Assembly (NCBI GenBank): GCA_964641965.1
Contig: CAZXLD010000100.1
Coordinates: 1-5,669, forward strand
Source of the DNA: JAJDFU01 sp964641965
GTDB lineage: Bacteria > Bacteroidota > Bacteroidia > Chitinophagales > Saprospiraceae
Length of the DNA: 5,669 nucleotides
Reading direction: 5' to 3'
Position 1 is the first letter of the stretch. Each line of letters begins with the position of its first letter. Positions 1 to 5,669 of this stretch are shown here, in pieces. A model generated the notes under the pieces. The model had not been told where the DNA came from. It was given only the letters and a program-made list of their open reading frames with translations, and did not search any database. The position numbers were made by a program, and so were the translations under genes.

Positions 1-1146
1 TTTTTTAAAGAGGAGCACGAATTATTCAGAAGTACGTTAAAAGACTTTTTTAAAGCGGAAGTAACCCCTTTTCTGGATGAATGGGAGGAACAGGGCAAAA
101 CGGATCGTAGCGTGCTGCGGCGCATGGGCGAAATGGGGTTTTTAGGTCTGGAGGTGGAAGAAGAGTACGGAGGCATGGGCCTGGACTTTTTGTACTCGGC
201 GATTCTATGTGAAGAAATGGGTAGAACGGGTAGCCTCGGATTTGATACCGTGGTTTCGGGCCATAGCTATCTGGCGATGAATTATCTGATCCATGGAGGA
301 TCTACTTTTCAAAAAGATAAATATCTGAGACCCAGTGTAACTGGCGAGAAGATTGGCTCCCTGGCCATGACCGAACCGTTTGCCGGCTCAGATTTAAAAG
401 GCATCCGGACGACAGCTACGCTGGATGGCGATGCGTATATCGTCAATGGATCCAAGACCTTTATCTCCAATGGTTATTACGGGGATTATACCATCGCTGC
501 GGTAAAAACGGAGAGTGGGATGTCGATGTTGATCATGGATCTGGATGCAGAAGGTGTATCCAGGACCAAGCTGGACAAAGTAGGTATTCGCATTTCAGAT
601 ACCGCAGAACTGGCCTTTGATAATGTCCGTGTTCCCAAAGAAAACCTTATCGGTCAGGAAGGTAAAGGCTTCTACTATATGATGGAAAGCCTGCAAGTAG
701 AGCGATTAACGGGGGCTGTAGCTTGTATGGGAATCATTGAACACGTTTTGGAAATTACGTTGCAGTACGTATCTGAGCGTATGGCTTTTGGCAAGACCAT
801 AAACAAGTTTCAGGTCCTTCGACACCAAATAGCGGAAATGGCTACGGAAATGGAGGCCTATAAAGCCTTTTCTTACCAAACAAGCTATCGTTTGTCCAAA
901 GGAGAAAATGTAGTGAAAGAATGCTCGATGTTGAAAATGAGAGTAGGTGATCTGTTGAATGAGATTGTATACAAATGCCTGCAAATGTTTGGGGGCTATG
1001 GATTTATGGAAGAATATCCGATTGGTCGTATTTATCGGGATGTTCGGGTTGCCCCGATATATGGGGGCACATCCGAGATCATGAAAGAGATAATCGCAAA
1101 AATGGTCATTGATGAGGTTGAGTATAAGCCGGTCTATAAGAAGTAG
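1..1146 (+). CDS. Acyl-CoA dehydrogenase, LCAD/IVD-like active site (5' partial)
   Basis: This FAD enzyme oxidises the C2-C3 bond of an acyl-CoA to the trans-2-enoyl-CoA and passes electrons to an electron-transfer flavoprotein; it should be cytosolic. The frame is open from base 1 and codes for typical family N-terminus (FFKEEHELF), so a start at the GTG at 112 would be wrong. Probably only a few residues are missing; 381 are visible. Counting from the first visible codon, family signature 1 (AMTEPFAGSDLKG) is at 122-134 and signature 2 runs from Q328 to D347 around FGGYGF. The C-terminal YGGTSEIMK has Gly355 where medium-chain enzymes have their catalytic Glu. Glu234 in VERL instead matches the helix-G catalytic Glu of long-chain and isovaleryl-CoA dehydrogenases. 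The family call is secure. The chain length or branching of the substrate is not determined. It is the first visible gene of a same-strand acyl-CoA gene set. Confidence 0.96.
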   Translation, partial: FFKEEHELFRSTLKDFFKAEVTPFLDEWEEQGKTDRSVLRRMGEMGFLGLEVEEEYGGMGLDFLYSAILCEEMGRTGSLGFDTVVSGHSYLAMNYLIHGGSTFQKDKYLRPSVTGEKIGSLAMTEPFAGSDLKGIRTTATLDGDAYIVNGSKTFISNGYYGDYTIAAVKTESGMSMLIMDLDAEGVSRTKLDKVGIRISDTAELAFDNVRVPKENLIGQEGKGFYYMMESLQVERLTGAVACMGIIEHVLEITLQYVSERMAFGKTINKFQVLRHQIAEMATEMEAYKAFSYQTSYRLSKGENVVKECSMLKMRVGDLLNEIVYKCLQMFGGYGFMEEYPIGRIYRDVRVAPIYGGTSEIMKEIIAKMVIDEVEYKPVYKK

Positions 1147-1180
1147 TTAGTGATTGGTGATTTTTTATGGAGACTAGTCG

Positions 1181-1255
1181 TAATACCAATTTTAGGATAA
1201 CCCGCCTTCGGCCGGCAAGAGTGACCTAATCTACTTTATCCTTGAAATGGTATAA
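1181..1255. repeat. Imperfect inverted repeat in the gap between dehydrogenase and ligase genes
   Basis: The left arm at 1181-1200 and the right arm at 1236-1255 are reverse complements at 16 of 20 positions; the best-matched blocks are TTATCCT and TGGTAT in the right arm. The 35 bases between the arms are GC-richer and hold CCG-CCTT-CGG (1202-1211), which can form a small hairpin, followed by the palindrome GCCGGC (1211-1216). An alternative nested stem pairs TTAGG (1193-1197) with CCTAA (1225-1229). The RNA could fold into a long hairpin just before the ligase gene. It may be a small dispersed repeat or a regulatory or attenuating structure; one copy cannot distinguish these. There is no T-run after the right arm, so a standard intrinsic terminator is unlikely. 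Confidence 0.55.
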
Positions 1256-1265
1256 AAATGGAATC

Positions 1266-2945
1266 ATGAGCAACCATCTTTTAATTGAATATTTCTACCG
1301 ATTTGAAAAAGAAAAGGCAGACCGTCCTTTTTTGCATCAGCCCTTTGGGGATACCTGGGAGACGTACACTTGGGCCGAAGTAGGTGAAAAAGCCAGAAGA
1401 TTAGCCACCTGGCTGAAAAAACAATGTCCTAAAGAAAATGCGCACATTAGCATCGTTTCTAAAAACTGCCGGGAGTGGTTTATAGCCGATATTGCTACCA
1501 TGATGGCAGGTTTTATTAGTGCACCTTTCTATGCCAACTTGAAAGGAGAGCAACTAAGAGAGGTTATCGAACTGGGAGATATTGATTTATTGCTGATTGG
1601 AAAAGTAGAGGGGTGGGACGATATGAAAAAAGGTATTCCCGAGGGCGTCAAAGTTGGACGATTTCCACACTATAAAGACTTCCCCATAATAGATGTTGGG
1701 ATAGACTGGGATACCATTATGCAGGAAGAGCCTTTGCAAGGCAATCCCATTCCCAAACCCAATGATATCTGGTCCATCATTTTCACCTCGGGTACAACCG
1801 GTACCCCTAAAGGAGCCTTTTTCACCGAAGAAAAGGTGACAATTGCTCTCGATCATCCATCTTCGTCGTATTGGTTTATGTTCGACGAGGAGAACCCCAT
1901 TCGTTTCTTCTCTTATTTACCACTCAATCACATTGCCGAGCGTACCATTGAGCTTATGGCGCTTCGCTTTGGAGCGGAAGTATTTTTTGTGGAAAGCCTC
2001 GACACCTTTGCTCAAAATCTGAAAGACGCAAAACCAACCCTGTTCCTGGCCGTTCCCCGAATTTGGACAAAGTTCAAACAAGGTGTCTTATCTCGAATGC
2101 CACAAAAAAGGCTGGATACTTTACTCAGCATACCTTTAGTAAGTGGTTATATCAAAAAGAAATTAAAAGCAGCCTTAGGTTTAGAAAAGGCAAAGATTTG
2201 TATCACGGGCGCTGCACCGATGACGGATTACGATGTAGCATGGTGGCTAAAGTTAGGTATTCCATTGAGCCAGGCATACGGACAAACCGAAAGCATGGGG
2301 TATGGCACGTATTCATCCGTCGGAGGCATGAAATTGGGGACCTTAGGTAAAGCTCATGATGGCTTTGAGCTTAAAACGGACCCGGATACCCAGGAAATTC
2401 TACTCAATTTACCTATGGTCATGGACGGCTACTATAAGGATTCCCAAAAAACAGCGGAAACCATCCGAGATGGCTGGCTGTACACGGGAGATACCGGGGC
2501 CATTGATAACGAGGGCTATTTATCGATTACAGGTCGTGTGAAAGATACGTTCAAGTCCGAAAAAGGACAGTTCATTGTACCCATAGAGGTGGAGCATCAA
2601 TACAGTCCCAACGAGGATATAGAACAAATGTGCTTATTGGGTCTAGGCGTTCAGCAGCCGGTCATGATCGTTGTGCCTTCAGAGATTGGTATGGCGAAAT
2701 CAAAAGAAGAATTGGAAAAGAGCCTGGAAGAAACCATGCTGAGTGTAAACCATGACTTGGCAAGGTATACCCGTGTGAATACCGTGGTAATTGCAAAAGA
2801 ACCATTCTCTACCGGCAATGGCTTGTTGACACCGACTATGAAACTCAAACGCTTTAATGTTCATAAAAAATATGCGGAGAAGTTGAGAGCATATTGTGAC
2901 CATGAAAGCAATGTGATTTGGGAGGAAGAAATAGGAATTCTGTAA
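1266..2945 (+). CDS. Long-chain fatty acid:CoA ligase family protein (AMP-forming)
   Basis: This ANL-superfamily enzyme activates a carboxylic acid with ATP to an acyl-adenylate and then forms the CoA thioester. With the ATG at 1266 the protein has 559 residues. The phosphate-binding motif TSGTTGTPKG is at 174-183, the adenine motif YGQTES at 338-343, YTGD at 406-409 with ribose-binding Asp409, the hinge region GRVKDTFKSEKG follows, and the C-terminal catalytic lysine is Lys526 in TMKLKR. YLPLNHIAER and VPRIW are typical of long-chain acyl-CoA synthetases. The upstream in-frame TTG at 1242 was rejected because it lies inside the right arm of the inverted repeat, adds eight non-conserved residues and is a weak start. 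No Shine-Dalgarno is seen, only A-rich sequence. It probably supplies the acyl-CoA used by the neighbouring dehydrogenase. Aryl or unusual acids remain possible substrates. Confidence 0.94.
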   Translation: MSNHLLIEYFYRFEKEKADRPFLHQPFGDTWETYTWAEVGEKARRLATWLKKQCPKENAHISIVSKNCREWFIADIATMMAGFISAPFYANLKGEQLREVIELGDIDLLLIGKVEGWDDMKKGIPEGVKVGRFPHYKDFPIIDVGIDWDTIMQEEPLQGNPIPKPNDIWSIIFTSGTTGTPKGAFFTEEKVTIALDHPSSSYWFMFDEENPIRFFSYLPLNHIAERTIELMALRFGAEVFFVESLDTFAQNLKDAKPTLFLAVPRIWTKFKQGVLSRMPQKRLDTLLSIPLVSGYIKKKLKAALGLEKAKICITGAAPMTDYDVAWWLKLGIPLSQAYGQTESMGYGTYSSVGGMKLGTLGKAHDGFELKTDPDTQEILLNLPMVMDGYYKDSQKTAETIRDGWLYTGDTGAIDNEGYLSITGRVKDTFKSEKGQFIVPIEVEHQYSPNEDIEQMCLLGLGVQQPVMIVVPSEIGMAKSKEELEKSLEETMLSVNHDLARYTRVNTVVIAKEPFSTGNGLLTPTMKLKRFNVHKKYAEKLRAYCDHESNVIWEEEIGIL

Positions 2946-2972
2946 AGTTTAAAGGCGATAAAAGTCCAAATA

Positions 2973-3791
2973 ATGGAAGGTTTTATATTGTTTTTTCAAG
3001 AGTTAAGCAATGGAGAGAAGTTTTTGTGGATTGTGGTTTGCATGAGTGTTTTCTGGCTATTGGAAGGGGCTTTTCCTCTGGTACATCTCCAATATCAAAA
3101 GTGGAAGCATGCCAGGGTAAATCTCACTTTATTAACAACTACCATTTTGATCAATGCAAGTTTTGGCTTGCTCATAGCCGGGGTGATTATATGGACCGAA
3201 AATACTGGTTTTGGTTTGTTGTATTTGGTTGATCTACCGCTTTGGGTTGAAGTGCTATTGGGCGTGATGTTACTGGATTTGATAGCTCAATATACGGTGC
3301 ACTACTTACTGCATAAAGTGAAATTCATGTGGAGGTTCCATATGGTTCATCACAGTGACACGCAAGTGGATGTAACAACAGGGACTCGGCATCATCCGGG
3401 AGACTATTTATTCCGTGAAGTTTTTGCGCTGATCGCTATTGTGATAGGAGGGATCCCATTTGGGGTGTATATGCTTTATCGAATCATTACGGTACTGATG
3501 ACCTACTGGACGCATTCAAACCTAAATATGCCCCTCTTCTTAGATAGATCTTTAAGCCTGGTGTTCATAACACCCAACATGCATAAATTTCATCATCATT
3601 TTGAACGGCCGTGGACCGATACCAACTATGGCAATATCTTTTCTCTTTGGGATAGGATGTTCAGGACTTATGTTTATGATGACCCGCATAAAATCCAGTA
3701 TGGTTTGGATGTGCTGGAAGATGAACATGCGGATGACCTCATGTATCAATTAAAAGTCCCTTTTGACAATTCAATAAAAACGGATTACTAG
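2973..3791 (+). CDS. Membrane fatty acid hydroxylase / sterol desaturase superfamily protein
   Basis: This is an integral membrane di-iron oxygenase candidate of the fatty acid hydroxylase superfamily, whose members hydroxylate or desaturate lipids, sterols or carotenoids using O2. The 272-residue protein has hydrophobic segments near 17-36, 51-74, 85-108 and 149-179. The expected histidine clusters are present: HYLLH at 110-114, HMVHH at 123-127, RHHPGD with His140-His141, His181, and HKFHHH at 204-209. The C-terminal NYGNIFSLWDRMF is characteristic of the family. All usual metal ligands appear intact, so it is probably active. The ATG lies 27 bases after the ligase stop, suggesting co-transcription with that gene. 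The TAG stop coincides with the edge of the MITE-like element, yet the flanking sequence suggests that the reading frame was not shortened by it. The substrate and the type of oxidation are unknown. Confidence 0.92.
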   Translation: MEGFILFFQELSNGEKFLWIVVCMSVFWLLEGAFPLVHLQYQKWKHARVNLTLLTTTILINASFGLLIAGVIIWTENTGFGLLYLVDLPLWVEVLLGVMLLDLIAQYTVHYLLHKVKFMWRFHMVHHSDTQVDVTTGTRHHPGDYLFREVFALIAIVIGGIPFGVYMLYRIITVLMTYWTHSNLNMPLFLDRSLSLVFITPNMHKFHHHFERPWTDTNYGNIFSLWDRMFRTYVYDDPHKIQYGLDVLEDEHADDLMYQLKVPFDNSIKTDY

Positions 3792-3952
3792 AAGCCATCT
3801 CAATAATACCCTTTGGACTACAAAACAGCCTTTATGTCCACCTCTGCGTTGAATTTTCTCGCCGTAGCTACGGCTATGCCTCGAAAATTCGCCTTGATCT
3901 GGCCAAAAACTCTTGTTTTTCGCCACCAAAAGCATTTTGAGATGGCTTCTAG
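3788..3952. mobile_element. MITE-like element with perfect 16-base terminal inverted repeats
   Basis: CTAGAAGCCATCTCAA at 3788-3803 is repeated as an exact reverse complement at 3937-3952. The outer CTAG is itself palindromic, so the most economical reading is a roughly 159-base element (3791-3949) flanked by a TA duplication (3789-3790 and 3950-3951), as made by some IS5-group or IS630/Tc1-like transposases. No convincing ORF lies inside, so it would need a transposase supplied in trans. The interior holds a 14-base palindrome and a small AAAAAC/GTTTTT hairpin (3905-3920). The left end overlaps the stop codon of the hydroxylase gene. The element may affect transcription into the crotonase gene. 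Its mobility and parent IS family are inferred, not shown. Confidence 0.75.
3851..3890. repeat. Nested palindrome inside the MITE-like element
   Basis: GCCGTAGCTACGGC at 3861-3874 is a perfect 14-base palindrome. It is bracketed by GAATTTTC (3851-3858) and its exact reverse complement GAAAATTC (3883-3890), placed asymmetrically: 2 bases on the left and 8 on the right. Together they can form a cruciform or RNA stem-loop in the middle of the element. No protein or RNA function can be assigned from sequence alone. Confidence 0.65.
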
Positions 3953-4048
3953 AAGGATATTTATATTCTTGTTCTAACGAAAGGTGTAGTAATTGATCTT
4001 TTTGAAAGAATAAAAAAGGTCTTGTTTCCAACTTGTAATTAAGAAAGA

Positions 4049-4831
4049 GTGGAGAATTTAAACTATTTGAAATTCGAAAAACAGGATGGAGTTGCTGTGA
4101 TCACGCTCGATCATCCCAAAGTGAATGCTTTGACACCTCCGCTTGTAGCCGAGTTAAGACAACTCGTACACCATTGTCGTTACGCCGATGGTATTCGATG
4201 TGTTGTCATCACAGCAGCAGGAGATTTCTTTTCCGCAGGTGCAGATGTCAAAATGATGCTTGAAGCTGGAGACCAGATCAAGGTACTCACTAAAAAAATG
4301 GCAGAAGTGCTTCATGAAGCCTTGAGCATTATCCTACGAATGGAAAAACCGGTTATCACGGCGGTCAATGGCTTCGTTGCCGGAGGAGGATACGGTTTGG
4401 CGGTTGCAGGTGATATCGTAATAGCAGCTGAAAATGCAAAGTTCACCTTAGCCTATACCCATTCCGGTCTAACACCCGATGGTGGTTCTACTTATCTATT
4501 GCCTCGTTTGATCGGTATTCGTAAAACGGTTGAACTGGCCTTTACCAATCGTACGCTTTCTGCAGCAGAAGCATTAGAATGGAATTTGGTCACTCAGGTT
4601 GTTCCAGACAACGAATTGTTGGATACGGCCCTGGGGTTAGCCAGGAAATTAGCTAAAGGGCCTACTGATGCTTATGGTTACATCAAAAAACTAATGCAAA
4701 TGACCTATTCGAATTCTTTGGAGGAGCAAACCGATTTTGAAAAGGAAGGAATTGCTCATCAATTGAGCAGCTACAATGGTCAGGAAGGCATACAGGCCTT
4801 CTTGGAAAAGCGGAAGCCGAGTTTTAAATAA
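4049..4831 (+). CDS. Enoyl-CoA hydratase/isomerase (crotonase) family protein, PaaG-like active site
   Basis: This 260-residue protein has full crotonase-family length. It should act on a CoA thioester by stabilising an enolate in an oxyanion hole, formed here by FSAGAD (61-66) and the glycine loop NGFVAGGG (107-114). In classical hydratases two glutamates (Glu144 and Glu164 in the rat mitochondrial enzyme) activate water; by alignment these are Gly116 and Tyr136 here. Asp144 in the stretch LTPDGGSTYLLPRL matches the active-site aspartate of PaaG-type isomerases, whose sequence around this point is very similar. Isomerase activity on a 3-enoyl or ring 1,2-epoxy acyl-CoA is thus more likely than simple hydration. 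The GTG at 4049 was chosen because the stop TAA at 4040-4042 closes the frame just upstream and family similarity begins at once. The 97 bases between the MITE-like element and this start show no promoter that I can support. Confidence 0.93.
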   Translation: MENLNYLKFEKQDGVAVITLDHPKVNALTPPLVAELRQLVHHCRYADGIRCVVITAAGDFFSAGADVKMMLEAGDQIKVLTKKMAEVLHEALSIILRMEKPVITAVNGFVAGGGYGLAVAGDIVIAAENAKFTLAYTHSGLTPDGGSTYLLPRLIGIRKTVELAFTNRTLSAAEALEWNLVTQVVPDNELLDTALGLARKLAKGPTDAYGYIKKLMQMTYSNSLEEQTDFEKEGIAHQLSSYNGQEGIQAFLEKRKPSFK

Positions 4832-4873
4832 CCCGGCATTCGAGACTTCACATCCTCGGAAAAAGAAAAAAAT

Positions 4874-5665
4874 ATGCTGGTAGTAGATACCATTTCAGAT
4901 GCCAATAAATTCGGCCAAACCTGGAACCATTCCTTCAACTGGGCCCTATCCGGAGTGAGGAGAAAGGCCGTATTGGCCCGTATTCCGCTTATATCCTCCT
5001 TGATCCCCAGGAGCTATTTATCCTTTGTGGGAAAAAACCTGCCCGTCAACGGCCTACTTCTGCACGGTGGTGGACCTATGCATGTCGGAGGTACCATTGA
5101 AAAAGAGAAGTGCTGTCAGAACCCCCTGGAGTTGGACCCCAATGATCCCGATTTCATTGCAAAGACATCCGGGGGGCTCCAAAGGATTGACGATCAGAAA
5201 TTTGAACCCCTTTATCCGAATAAAATTATCGGGAATTTTGCTTCCGTAAATCGAGTGCTAACCAATATTAGTAGTGATTTCATCGCAGCCTCCCTGGACC
5301 GTTTGATCTTTCCGGAAAGGAATCACAAACAGAGCGTCGAAGCTTATCTGAGAGCCGCCAAAGAATGTGACAAACTGGATGGCAAAATCATTCTGGAGCA
5401 AACGGCCACCTTTGCTTTCCGCTCCGCAAATAACCCGACAGCATGGCATGAGCCCATTACGGATTCCATTCACGGTATTATGTTCTTTGAATGGGGCGTC
5501 CAGGGTCAAAAATTCAAGGGTGCCATTACGGGCGGTACCGGGAATTATGCCGGTGCCTCCGGCGAATTTTACAGGGAGCGATTGTTGGCGCCAAATTTTG
5601 CCGGGGCAGAGACCTTTAGAATTACATTTCCGGATTTGCCCCGACCTGACTATTGGCCTGGGTAA
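4874..5665 (+). CDS. Uncharacterised protein with a C-terminal allene oxide cyclase/dirigent-like motif
   Basis: I do not recognise this 263-residue protein as a whole. It has no signal peptide and no clear membrane segment, although residues 33-53 are fairly hydrophobic. Near the C-terminus, GAITGGTGNYAGASGEF (216-232) resembles the glycine-rich strand-turn of allene oxide cyclase/dirigent-type beta-barrels, and the preceding stretch from 170 (GKIILEQTATFAF) could be barrel strands. Other visible points are HGGGPMHVGG at 64-73, a CC pair at 80-81, and the proline-rich end PDLPRPDYWPG. The ATG follows A-rich sequence (AAAGAAAAAAAT) and lies 42 bases after the crotonase stop, so co-transcription is likely. 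It is in the same frame as that gene, with no other stop between. Sampled segments are GC-richer than the neighbours. It may be a lipid-modifying or lipid-binding barrel; the function is open. It is complete, ending with TAA at 5663-5665. Confidence 0.82.
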   Translation: MLVVDTISDANKFGQTWNHSFNWALSGVRRKAVLARIPLISSLIPRSYLSFVGKNLPVNGLLLHGGGPMHVGGTIEKEKCCQNPLELDPNDPDFIAKTSGGLQRIDDQKFEPLYPNKIIGNFASVNRVLTNISSDFIAASLDRLIFPERNHKQSVEAYLRAAKECDKLDGKIILEQTATFAFRSANNPTAWHEPITDSIHGIMFFEWGVQGQKFKGAITGGTGNYAGASGEFYRERLLAPNFAGAETFRITFPDLPRPDYWPG

Positions 5666-5669
5666 GTAG

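Noticed and set aside
1242..1265. TTG start giving an eight-residue longer ligase
   Set aside because: It lies within the right arm of the inverted repeat, is a rare start codon, and the extra residues do not resemble the family; the ATG at 1266 fits better.
2918..3232. Plus-strand ORF of 104 codons overlapping the end of the ligase and start of the hydroxylase
   Set aside because: It is an alternative frame of two well-supported genes, with no family-like sequence.
1181..3810. Shared TAATACC in the first inverted repeat and in the MITE-like element
   Set aside because: A seven-base match in a 5.7 kb window can easily occur by chance, and the flanking bases do not extend it meaningfully.
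3905..3920. AAAAAC/GTTTTT hairpin as an intrinsic terminator
   Set aside because: The stem is short and almost entirely A/T, and it sits inside the MITE-like element; it lacks the GC-rich stem of a typical terminator.
3771..4031. Minus-strand ORF of 86 codons across the MITE-like element
   Set aside because: It runs through both inverted ends and the nested palindrome and into flanking DNA, and the product has no recognisable domain; it is most likely chance.
3952..4048. Bacteroidota-type promoter (TTTG and TAnnTTTG) before the crotonase gene
   Set aside because: TTTG occurs at 4001-4004 but no TAnnTTTG follows at suitable spacing, so a promoter cannot be supported.
4829..4876. Crotonase and the last gene as one gene split by a nonsense mutation
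   Set aside because: They share a frame with only one stop between them, but the crotonase ends at its normal family length and the next protein has its own ATG after an A-rich leader.

Overview
The window holds five protein genes, all on the + strand, together with two non-coding repeat structures. The organism is most likely a member of the Bacteroidota. The evidence is indirect: moderately AT-rich DNA, starts preceded by A-rich sequence without a Shine-Dalgarno motif, and the overall style of the encoded proteins. No rRNA, tRNA or marker gene is present, so this placement is an inference.

Layout. Bases 1-1146 carry an acyl-CoA dehydrogenase whose first few codons lie before the window. 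A 119-base gap follows, containing an imperfect 20-base inverted repeat about 75 bases long (1181-1255). Bases 1266-2945 encode a long-chain-type fatty acid:CoA ligase. After 27 bases comes a histidine-rich membrane protein of the fatty acid hydroxylase/sterol desaturase superfamily (2973-3791). Its stop codon lies at the edge of a small MITE-like element with perfect 16-base inverted ends (3788-3952). After a further 97 bases of unassigned spacer comes a crotonase-fold protein with a GTG start (4049-4831). A protein without a clear family assignment (4874-5665) follows 42 bases later; its only recognisable stretch is a C-terminal glycine-rich motif reminiscent of allene oxide cyclase/dirigent barrels.

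How the genes may work together. A ligase that makes acyl-CoA, a flavin dehydrogenase that desaturates it at C2-C3, and a crotonase that isomerises or hydrates enoyl-CoA form the front half of a beta-oxidation-like route. The membrane di-iron enzyme could hydroxylate or desaturate the lipid substrate. No thiolase or 3-hydroxyacyl-CoA dehydrogenase is visible here. The crotonase lacks both glutamates of classical enoyl-CoA hydratases and has a PaaG-like aspartate instead, which points to an isomerase or a specialised reaction. The set therefore looks more like a dedicated lipid or aromatic acyl-CoA module than ordinary fatty acid degradation, but the substrate cannot be read from the sequence.
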